From CAG-452 sp045531335 (GTDB lineage: Bacteria > Bacillota > Clostridia > TANB77 > CAG-508): a stretch of 5,061 nt of DNA. Shown here piece after piece: positions 1 through 4,921 of this stretch. How positions within the stretch are numbered: position 1 is the stretch's first letter; every line of letters starts with the position of its first letter. Under the pieces are notes generated by a model that worked only from the letters and a program-made list of their open reading frames with translations, did no database searches and was not told the DNA's origin. Where the stretch lies: NCBI GenBank assembly GCA_045531335.1, contig JAZSDU010000011.1, positions 1-5,061 of the forward strand. The letters are read 5' to 3'. A program made the translations under genes and the position numbers.

Positions 1-257
1 CTATATTCATTTAATATATTTTTAACTTCATTTACATTTATATTCGAATTCAAATTTACAATTTCTTCTACTTTCGTAGTCCCATCCTCATTAACAGTTA
101 TATAAATATTTTGTGAATTAATCTTTATAGGATATAATAAATCATTTTCTTTTTTTTCTGTTATTTTATTATTAATAGTAACTCCTATAATTAATACAAA
201 AATTATAATTATGGGTATTATTATTTTTTTTAAAATACTTATTAAAACTTCTTTCAA
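1..257 (-). CDS. Membrane-anchored protein, N-terminal part (TTG start, runs off window)
   Basis: An open frame of 85 codons reads leftward from a TTG at 257-255 to the window edge without a stop. The TTG was chosen because an AAAGGA ribosome site (273-268) sits 10 nt upstream and an in-frame TGA at 275-273 closes the frame; no ATG is available in this frame. Residues about 12-28 are almost all Ile, Val, Leu and Phe after a Lys pair, which suggests a signal anchor or uncleaved signal peptide with the rest outside the cell. Residues about 43-69 (YPIKINSQNIYITVNEDGTT followed by KVEEIVNL) resemble the start of DUF2207-type extracellular domains, where a beta strand leads to an N-E-D-G turn. That family assignment is a guess from a short stretch. 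It is divergently transcribed from the PBECR-like gene and has its own promoter at 296-324. Function unknown. Confidence 0.65.
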   Translation of the reverse strand, partial: MKEVLISILKKIIIPIIIIFVLIIGVTINNKITEKKENDLLYPIKINSQNIYITVNEDGTTKVEEIVNLNSNINVNEVKNILNEY

Positions 258-295
258 AATTTCTAATTCCTTTCATTGATTTCACTTACTAATTA

Positions 296-324
296 ATTTT
301 AACTTTAAAATATAAAATTGTCAA
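296..324 (-). promoter_or_regulatory. Sigma-A type promoter for the membrane-anchored protein gene
   Basis: Read on the minus strand there is a perfect -35 box TTGACA (324-319), a 17-nt spacer, and a -10 box TAAAAT (301-296). The expected transcription start is near 289, giving a leader of about 30 nt before the TTG start at 257. The -35 box shares its bases with the -35 of the rightward promoter at 318-346. Confidence 0.65.
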
Positions 325-346
325 TCAATGATACTTTCAATATAAT
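318..346 (+). promoter_or_regulatory. Sigma-A type promoter P1 toward the PBECR-like gene
   Basis: The plus strand has a -35 box TTGTCA (318-323, five of six consensus bases), a 17-nt spacer, and a perfect -10 box TATAAT (341-346). Transcription would start near 353 and give a leader of about 124 nt before the ATG at 477. Its -35 overlaps the leftward promoter's -35 because TTGTCAA reads as TTGACAA on the other strand, so the two promoters probably compete for polymerase. Confidence 0.6.
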
Positions 347-457
347 TGTAAAATGCGAAAAAAGACACCTCATTTCAAAGTACTATTTGGATTTTTATAG
401 TTTTTACAATTTTTGGTAATTTTTTATTGTATTTTATATTTATCTGTTGTAAAATGC
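346..457 (+). repeat. Pair of 11-bp direct repeats TTGTAAAATGC, with an inverted copy between
   Basis: TTGTAAAATGC occurs at 346-356, overlapping the last base of the P1 -10 box and its start site, and again at 447-457, covering the P2 -10 box. A partial inverted copy, TTTTACAAT, lies between them at 402-410. The positions at both start sites fit an operator or a promoter duplication. In DNA this AT-rich, chance is not excluded. Confidence 0.4.
427..455 (+). promoter_or_regulatory. Possible second promoter P2 close to the PBECR-like gene
   Basis: A -35-like TTGTAT (427-432) and a -10-like TAAAAT (450-455) are separated by exactly 17 nt. The start would be near 462, leaving a short leader that still carries the GAAAGGAA ribosome site (463-470). 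The boxes match consensus less well than P1, so this is tentative. Confidence 0.35.
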
Positions 458-476
458 ATATAGAAAGGAAAATTCT

Positions 477-890
477 ATGCACAAAAGAGACTATATAAAA
501 ATTGGTAAATTAAATATAAAACTTTTTGAAAAAATTGGCACAACTCTAATAACCGATGAAGTTATTTTTACATATGAACGAATGAATCATGTTGAAACTA
601 AAAGGATTCAATTGTTTAATGAAGTGAAAAATGTTTTACCGGATATATTATACACTCCAGATTACATTTATAAGGACTGGAATAATAGGGATAATACATT
701 AGTCTTAATTAAATCTTTAGATAAAAAATTAAATTTAAATGTTGTATTAAAAATTGCAATACTAAACGATAAAAAACACACTAAAAATTCTATAATAACC
801 ATGATCAAAATCGGAAACAAAACTCTTAATAAGATAAAAAGAAACAAAATAGCTAATTTATTATTTGAAAAACTAGACAATTATGTATAA
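477..890 (+). CDS. Small PBECR-superfamily (phage-associated RNase-fold) protein
   Basis: This is a 137-residue, Lys/Asn/Ile-rich soluble protein with no signal peptide or membrane segment. The ATG at 477 follows a GAAAGGAA ribosome site (463-470) with 6 nt spacing. The order of elements matches phage and Firmicute proteins of the PBECR group (Barnase/EndoU/ColicinE5-D/RelE-like nucleases): an N-terminal IKIGKLN strand (7-13), TDEVIFTYERMNHV (26-39), PDYIYKDW (61-68), a strand LNVVLKIAI (87-95), KNSIIT (103-108), and a Lys-rich NKTLNKIKRNK tail (114-124). From memory, relatives usually read HIxxRHP after the ER pair. Here His38 and Arg43 remain but the second His is replaced (K-R-I-Q), and the usual IITF reads IITM, so catalysis may be altered or lost. 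Such domains occur as tails of phage head proteins or as stand-alone proteins of unproven role. No antitoxin gene is adjacent; a candidate small RNA follows directly. The family call is moderately sure, nuclease activity is inference. Confidence 0.7.
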   Translation: MHKRDYIKIGKLNIKLFEKIGTTLITDEVIFTYERMNHVETKRIQLFNEVKNVLPDILYTPDYIYKDWNNRDNTLVLIKSLDKKLNLNVVLKIAILNDKKHTKNSIITMIKIGNKTLNKIKRNKIANLLFEKLDNYV

Positions 891-902
891 ATATTATATA
901 AT
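874..902 (+). promoter_or_regulatory. Sigma-A type promoter at the 3' end of the PBECR-like gene
   Basis: A -35 box TAGACA (874-879, five of six consensus bases) inside the last codons of the PBECR-like gene is followed, after exactly 17 nt, by a perfect -10 box TATAAT (897-902). Transcription would start near 909 and run through a structured segment to the terminator at 1009-1038. With no full-size gene in between, this suggests a small RNA promoter. Confidence 0.5.
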
Positions 903-940
903 TAAAGTACAATATAAGTAGTTATTTGAGGTGGTAAATT

Positions 941-985
941 GTGTCAACCACACACCCAACGGGTCAAAAGAGATGTAGGAAATGA
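941..985 (+). CDS. Possible 14-residue peptide inside the candidate small RNA
   Basis: A GTG at 941 is preceded by a near-perfect ribosome site GAGGTGG (928-934) with 6 nt spacing. It opens a frame encoding VSTTHPTGQKRCRK, which stops at TGA 983-985. The peptide is basic at its C-terminus. The stop overlaps an ATG (982-984) in an ATGA arrangement, as in translationally coupled genes, but the frame from that ATG simply reads through the terminator hairpin and is not convincing. The ribosome site could be masked by GTGGT (931-935) pairing with ACCAC (947-951). It may be a leader-type peptide, a dual-function RNA, or chance. I recognise no homologue. Confidence 0.25.
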   Translation: MSTTHPTGQKRCRK

Positions 986-1008
986 TACACCTACCAAATA
1001 ACAAATCG

Positions 1009-1038
1009 AAAAAGAGCTATATCAACATAGCTCTTTTT
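1009..1038. terminator. Bidirectional intrinsic terminator shared by convergent units
   Basis: A perfect 12-bp stem pairs AAAAAGAGCTAT (1009-1020) with ATAGCTCTTTTT (1027-1038) around a 6-nt loop (1021-1026). It gives a T-run after the stem on both strands. On the minus strand it begins 5 nt after the stop codon of the exporter gene (1043-1045). On the plus strand it ends transcription from the PBECR / small RNA side. Confidence 0.9.
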
Positions 1039-1042
1039 ATTG

Positions 1043-2872
1043 TTATACTGCTTCTTCTTCGTCGAACTGACTGTTATATAAATCTGCATAGAATCCTTTT
1101 TTTGCAAGTAATTCTTCATGTGTTCCTTGTTCTACAATATCTCCATGATTCATTACTAAAATAAAGTCTGCATTTTTTATTGTTGATAGTCTATGCGCAA
1201 TTATGAAACTTGTTCTTCCTTTCATTAGGTTATCCATTGCTGATTGAATTTGAATTTCTGTTCTTGTATCTATAGAACTTGTTGCTTCATCTAATATTAA
1301 TATTTTAGGATCTGCAAGTATTACTCTTGCTATTGTAAGTAATTGTTTTTGTCCTGCAGATACATTACTTGATTCTTCATTTAATACAGAATTATATCCT
1401 TTTGGAAGTGTTTTTATAAAGTGATGCACATGTGCTGCTTTTGCTGCATCTATAACTTCTGCATCTGTTGCTTCTGGATTTCCATATTTAATATTTTCTT
1501 TTACACTTCCACCAAATAACCATGTATCTTGAAGTACCATTCCAAACATTTTTCTTAAATCTCCACGTTTGAAATCTTTTATATTATGGCCATCTATTAG
1601 AATTTCTCCACTATTTACATCATAAAATCTCATTAATAATTTTACCATTGTTGTCTTTCCTGCACCTGTTGGTCCAACAATAGCAATTTTTTGTCCTTCT
1701 TTAACTTTGCTATTAAAATTATTAATTATTATTTTATCTTCATCATATCCAAATTGAACATTTTTAAATTCTACATTTCCTTTTAGCTTACTTGTATCAA
1801 CACCATTTTCAACTTCTTTTACTTCTTCTGGTTCTTCTAAAAATTCAAATACCCTTTCTGCTGCTGCAACCATTGCTTGAAGCATTGCAGATACTTGTGA
1901 TATTTGTTCAATTGGCTGTGTAAATCTTTTATTATATTGTATAAAACTTTGAATATTTCCTACTGTTATTCTTCCTTGAATTGCTAAATATCCTCCTGCT
2001 ACAGATACAGCAACATATCCTAAGTTTCCAACAAACATCATTAATGGATGCATTAATCCAGAGAAAAATTGTGATTTCCAACCAGATGTATATAATTCTT
2101 TATTTGCTTTTTTAAATTCTTCCACTGCCGCTTCTTCTCCATTGAATGCTTTTACTATAGTATGGCCTCCATATATTTCTTCTACTTGACCATTTACATG
2201 TCCTAAATATTCTTGTTGTCTTTTAAAATATTTTTGAGATCTTTTTACAACATTTTTTACTATCAATACTGAAAATGGTAGAATTAAAAATGATATAGCT
2301 GTCATTGTAACACTTATTGATAACATCATTATTATAATTCCTATTAATGTGCAAACTGATGTTATAATTTGTGTAATACTTTGGTTTAAGTTTTGAGAAA
2401 GTGTATCTATATCGTTTGTAATTATAGAAAGTACTTCTCCATTAGTTTTTTTGTCAAAATATTTCATAGGTAATCTATTTAATTTTGATGCGATATCTTT
2501 TCTTAATTTATATGTTATTTTTTGTGTAATTTCTGTCATTGTAAATCCTTGAATAAGAGAGAATATTGCACTTGCAATATAGAATCCAAGTAAAGTTAGT
2601 AAAATATTGGCTATCTTTCCAAAGTTAATTCCTTCTCCTCCGGATAATTTGCTTATAACTCCATTAAATATCTCTGTTGTTGCATTACCTAATATCTTAG
2701 GTCCTACAATTGTAAAAATTGTACTTCCTATTGCAAATATTAAAACAATTAATAATCCGATTTTATATTTTGATAAATAATCTTTTATTAATTTTTTTGT
2801 GGTTTGTTTAAAGTTTTTTGCTTTTTGATTTGTTCCTGCTTGAGGTGGTGGTCCTTGCATTGGTCCTGGCAT
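1043..2872 (-). CDS. ABC exporter subunit with the catalytic ATP site (BmrD/LmrD/TM288-like half)
   Basis: This is a 609-residue fused permease-ATPase, the size of a type IV exporter half. A Pro/Gly/Gln-rich tail (MPGPMQGPPPQ) is followed by about six membrane helices (roughly 38-58, 85-110, 165-185, 190-207, 272-298, 310-335) and an ATPase domain from about 365. Motifs seen are Walker A GPTGAGKTT (400-408), Q-loop Gln448, signature VSAGQ (504-508), Walker B ILILDE with catalytic Glu529, D-loop SSID (532-535) and switch His560. The signature is non-canonical (Ala for the first Gly of SGGQ), which marks this chain as half of a heterodimer with the upstream gene. The start was set at 2872 because AAAGGGG (2887-2881) lies 8 nt upstream. 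A longer in-frame start at 2962 would add 30 residues mostly encoded by the hairpin repeats and has no ribosome site. It probably exports drugs, lipids or peptides; substrate unknown. The gene ends just before a terminator. Confidence 0.93.
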   Translation of the reverse strand: MPGPMQGPPPQAGTNQKAKNFKQTTKKLIKDYLSKYKIGLLIVLIFAIGSTIFTIVGPKILGNATTEIFNGVISKLSGGEGINFGKIANILLTLLGFYIASAIFSLIQGFTMTEITQKITYKLRKDIASKLNRLPMKYFDKKTNGEVLSIITNDIDTLSQNLNQSITQIITSVCTLIGIIIMMLSISVTMTAISFLILPFSVLIVKNVVKRSQKYFKRQQEYLGHVNGQVEEIYGGHTIVKAFNGEEAAVEEFKKANKELYTSGWKSQFFSGLMHPLMMFVGNLGYVAVSVAGGYLAIQGRITVGNIQSFIQYNKRFTQPIEQISQVSAMLQAMVAAAERVFEFLEEPEEVKEVENGVDTSKLKGNVEFKNVQFGYDEDKIIINNFNSKVKEGQKIAIVGPTGAGKTTMVKLLMRFYDVNSGEILIDGHNIKDFKRGDLRKMFGMVLQDTWLFGGSVKENIKYGNPEATDAEVIDAAKAAHVHHFIKTLPKGYNSVLNEESSNVSAGQKQLLTIARVILADPKILILDEATSSIDTRTEIQIQSAMDNLMKGRTSFIIAHRLSTIKNADFILVMNHGDIVEQGTHEELLAKKGFYADLYNSQFDEEEAV

Positions 2873-2880
2873 ATATTTTA

Positions 2881-2887
2881 CCCCTTT
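2881..2887 (-). promoter_or_regulatory. Ribosome binding site that decides the exporter start at 2872
   Basis: AAAGGGG on the minus strand lies 8 nt before the ATG at 2872-2870. The alternative upstream ATG at 2962 sits inside a hairpin repeat with no purine-rich site at the right distance, so the shorter 609-residue protein is preferred. Confidence 0.85.
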
Positions 2888-2906
2888 CTGTATAATTTTT
2901 TTATGC

Positions 2907-3005
2907 TGTAGGGGTCGCAGTCCTCGGCGACCCGCAATTTGTTCCTTTCGGGACGCCCGCAAGTAGCGTCCCCTACACGGGCAGACAGGGTCGTCTGCCC
3001 CTACA
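2907..3005. repeat. GC-rich intergenic cluster of three TGTAGGGG hairpin modules
   Basis: Three short palindromes sit side by side between the two exporter genes. Module A pairs GGGTCGC (2912-2918) with GCGACCC (2927-2933). Module B pairs GGGACGC (2950-2956) with GCGTCCC (2966-2972). Module C pairs GGGCAGAC (2979-2986) with GTCTGCCC (2993-3000). Each is flanked on one side by TGTAGGGG or its complement CCCCTACA, and module A is inverted relative to B and C. The whole unit is therefore bounded by inverted TGTAGGGG (2907-2914) and CCCCTACA (2998-3005), like a small non-autonomous element. Base composition is far more GC-rich than the surroundings. From memory, similar TGTAGGGG palindromes are scattered through many clostridial genomes. 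No hairpin is followed by a T-run on either strand, so they do not look like terminators; they may affect mRNA processing or stability between the two genes. Confidence 0.85.
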
Positions 3006-3019
3006 CGTTTGCAATTTAT

Positions 3020-4774
3020 TTATCCATTTAATTCATCTTCTGATAATTGTGACATTGCGATTTCTTTGTATTCTTCACAATTTTGCATTAATTCTTTATG
3101 TGTTCCTTTTCCTACAATTTTTCCTTCATCTAATACTATAATTTGGTCTGCATTTAAAATTGTACTAATTCTTTGAGCAACAATTATTACTGTTTTACCT
3201 TTTGTTTGTTTTGAAAGTTCTTCTCTTAATTTGCTATCTGTTTTAAAATCTAATGCTGAAAAACTGTCATCAAATACTATAATTTCTGGGTCAATTGCCA
3301 AAGCTCTTGCTATTGATAAACGTTGTTTTTGTCCACCAGATACATTGTTTCCGCCTTGTGCAATTTCTGAATCAAATCCTTTTTCTTTTCTTTCTATAAA
3401 GTCTGTTGCTTGTGCAATTTCTGCTGCTTTTTTCATTTGCTTATCAGACATAGTATTATTTCCATATTTAATATTTGACTCTATTGTTCCTGAAAATAGT
3501 ACACCCCTTTGTGGTACAAACCCTACTCTACTTCTCAATTCTTTTTGTGGTACATCTTTTATATTAACACCATCTATTAAGAGTTCTCCACCTGTTACAT
3601 CATAAAAACGTGGTATTAAATTTACTACTGTAGATTTACCGCTTCCTGTACTTCCAATTAATGCTGTAGTTTCTCCTGGTTTTGCAGTAAATGTAATATC
3701 TTCTAAAATCTCTGTATCAGCATCAGGATATCTAAATGATACATTCTTAAATTCTACATATCCTTTTTTCTCTTCTTTAAATTCTTTTACATTCTCTTTA
3801 TCTTTTATACTTGGTTCAGTCTCCAAAACTTCATTAATACGTCTTGCAGAAACCTGAGCACGTGGAAGCATTATTGATATCATAGATATAACTAAGAAAG
3901 ATATTACTATATGCATTGTATATTGTATAAATGCCATTATATCTCCTACTTGCATTATTCCTTCATCTACTTTTCCTGCTCCAACCCATACTATTAAAAG
4001 CATAACTGAATTCATTACAAACATAAGCGCTGGCATCATTATACTCATAGTTCTATTTACAAATATATTTGTTCTCATTAAATTTGTATTTGCATCATCA
4101 AATCTTCCTTCTTCTCTTTTCTCTGTATTAAATGCTCTTATAACTGGAAGCCCTGTTAAAATTTCTCTTGATACTAAATTTAATCTATCTACTAAATCTT
4201 GAAGTTTTTTAAATCTAGGCATAGCTATTATAAATAGAACTAGTACTATTCCAATAATACATAAAATTGCAAGTCCTATTACCCATGCCATTGAATTATT
4301 ACTATTTGTTAAAACTCTAATAAAAGCTCCTATTCCCATAATCGGTGCATATACTACAGTTCTAAAAAGCATAGTAATTAGCATTTGAATTTGTTGCACA
4401 TCATTTGTGGTACGTGTAATTAACGAAGCGGTAGAGAATTCCATAAATTCTTTTCTAGTAAATTGTAAAACCTTTTTGAAGACTTTTTCTCTTAAAGTTT
4501 TTCCTAAATTTGCTGCAACTCTTGATGATAAAAACATTATAGCAACTGCACATGCCATACTAAGAAGTGCTATTCCTATCATTTTTATTCCTGTTATTAA
4601 TATGTAATTACTTTGGCTTTGGCCGCCCTCTACAATTGGTTGTATTCCATCATTTACAATTTTAGATGTATAATCTGGAAGTGTTAAATCTGTCCATGCT
4701 TGAATACATAAAAGTATTACTATAATTACTACGGAAACCCAAGTTTTCTTTAAGTTTTTTAATATTTTAAACAT
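3020..4774 (-). CDS. ABC exporter subunit with the degenerate ATP site (BmrC/LmrC/TM287-like half)
   Basis: This is a 584-residue fused permease-ATPase, first gene of the operon. The ATG at 4774 follows AAGGAG (4787-4782) with 7 nt spacing. Roughly six membrane helices (about 12-30, 58-84, 135-153, 163-184, 245-265, 280-303) precede an ATPase domain from about 338. Motifs seen are Walker A GSTGSGKST (374-382), Q-loop Gln422, canonical signature VSGGQ (478-482), Walker B IIVFDD with Asp503 where the catalytic Glu should be, D-loop SALD (506-509), and switch Gln534 in place of His. The Asp and Gln changes are the hallmark of the non-hydrolysing site in heterodimeric exporters. Its intact signature would complete the active site of the partner encoded downstream. 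The two genes are 147 nt apart, separated by the repeat cluster. It resembles B. subtilis YheI/YfiB-type subunits; the substrate cannot be read from sequence. Confidence 0.93.
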   Translation of the reverse strand: MFKILKNLKKTWVSVVIIVILLCIQAWTDLTLPDYTSKIVNDGIQPIVEGGQSQSNYILITGIKMIGIALLSMACAVAIMFLSSRVAANLGKTLREKVFKKVLQFTRKEFMEFSTASLITRTTNDVQQIQMLITMLFRTVVYAPIMGIGAFIRVLTNSNNSMAWVIGLAILCIIGIVLVLFIIAMPRFKKLQDLVDRLNLVSREILTGLPVIRAFNTEKREEGRFDDANTNLMRTNIFVNRTMSIMMPALMFVMNSVMLLIVWVGAGKVDEGIMQVGDIMAFIQYTMHIVISFLVISMISIMLPRAQVSARRINEVLETEPSIKDKENVKEFKEEKKGYVEFKNVSFRYPDADTEILEDITFTAKPGETTALIGSTGSGKSTVVNLIPRFYDVTGGELLIDGVNIKDVPQKELRSRVGFVPQRGVLFSGTIESNIKYGNNTMSDKQMKKAAEIAQATDFIERKEKGFDSEIAQGGNNVSGGQKQRLSIARALAIDPEIIVFDDSFSALDFKTDSKLREELSKQTKGKTVIIVAQRISTILNADQIIVLDEGKIVGKGTHKELMQNCEEYKEIAMSQLSEDELNG

Positions 4775-4804
4775 ATATATGCTCCTTATTTAACTACTCA
4801 ATTT

Positions 4805-4855
4805 TCAAGGACGATTAAACATAAGGCGCTTGCCTCTTTTTAAATCGTCCCCCAT
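4805..4855 (-). CDS. Possible 16-codon leader ORF in the exporter 5' leader
   Basis: From an ATG at 4855-4853 a frame encodes MGDDLKRGKRLMFNRP and stops at TGA 4807-4805. The predicted transcription start (about 4856) would place this ATG at the very 5' end of the mRNA, so it would have to be translated leaderless; no ribosome site exists. The codons span the leader hairpin exactly, which would allow translation to disturb the structure. Weakly supported and easily chance. Confidence 0.15.
   Translation of the reverse strand: MGDDLKRGKRLMFNRP
4809..4850 (-). promoter_or_regulatory. Leader hairpin upstream of the exporter operon
   Basis: In the predicted 5' leader GGACGATT (4850-4843) pairs with AATCGTCC (4816-4809). 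The stem continues with three A-T pairs (4841-4839 with 4819-4817) past a one-base bulge at 4842. An inner AGGC/GCCT hairpin (4835-4832 / 4827-4824, four-base loop) caps it. The ribosome site (4787-4782) lies about 20 nt downstream and is not covered. No T-run follows, so it is not an obvious attenuator. It may protect the mRNA 5' end or bind a regulator. I do not match it to a known riboswitch class. Confidence 0.5.
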
Positions 4856-4862
4856 ACATTAT

Positions 4863-4891
4863 ATTTTATTTTACTAAAAAGTATTTGTCAA
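4863..4891 (-). promoter_or_regulatory. Sigma-A type promoter of the ABC exporter operon
   Basis: On the minus strand a perfect -35 box TTGACA (4891-4886) and a -10 box TAAAAT (4868-4863) are separated by 17 nt. The start would be near 4856, giving a leader of about 80 nt to the ATG at 4774. No other good promoter is seen before the second gene, so both genes are probably co-transcribed. The promoter lies about 30 bp from the apparent end of the insertion sequence and entirely outside it. Confidence 0.7.
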
Positions 4892-4921
4892 TAATTTAAT
4901 TATTATAAAGATATTAAAATA

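Larger units (their letters stand above)
909..1040 (+). ncRNA. Candidate structured small RNA, about 130 nt
   Basis: The segment has its own plausible promoter (874-902) and ends at a strong terminator (1009-1038). Its closing stem pairs GTTATTTG (921-928) with CAAATAAC (995-1002), continued by AGGTG (929-933) with CACCT (988-992) across a 2-nt bulge (993-994). Inside lie a hairpin TGTGT/ACACA (940-944 / 950-954, loop CAACC) and a CCC/GGG mini-stem (955-957 / 961-963). GTAGG (975-979) can instead pair with CCTAC (990-994), which would break the inner closing stem. The interior is clearly less AT-rich than its surroundings. I do not recognise it as a T-box, purine, SAM, cyclic-di-GMP, preQ1, THF or guanidine RNA, and no full-size gene follows on this strand. 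It could also be a structured 3' UTR of the PBECR-like mRNA. All pairings were found by eye. Confidence 0.45.

Noticed and set aside
668..880. 70-codon minus-strand frame opposite the PBECR-like gene
   Set aside because: It lies wholly antisense to a better-supported gene, has low-complexity Phe/Leu/Ile content from AT-rich DNA, and lacks a convincing ribosome site.
909..1040. Riboswitch controlling a downstream gene
   Set aside because: The next gene on the right is on the opposite strand and the terminator closes the unit, so there is no downstream target in cis on the plus strand.
982..1164. 60-codon plus-strand frame starting MIHLPNNK
   Set aside because: It reads through the terminator hairpin and then antisense into the exporter gene. 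AGGA lies only about 3 nt from the ATG, too close for normal initiation.
2907..3005. Hairpin cluster as a transcription terminator between the two exporter genes
   Set aside because: None of the stems is followed by a T-run on the minus strand; module A is followed by an A-rich stretch. Co-transcription of the two genes is more likely.
2907..3005. Hairpin cluster as a CRISPR array
   Set aside because: The units are self-palindromic, differ in sequence and orientation, and have no uniform spacers; no cas genes are present.
3231..3605. 124-codon plus-strand frame within the exporter gene
   Set aside because: It is antisense to the conserved ATPase domain and is explained by codon bias of the real gene.
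4407..4607. 66-codon plus-strand frame within the exporter gene
   Set aside because: It is antisense to the membrane domain of a clear ABC exporter, with no independent initiation signals noted.
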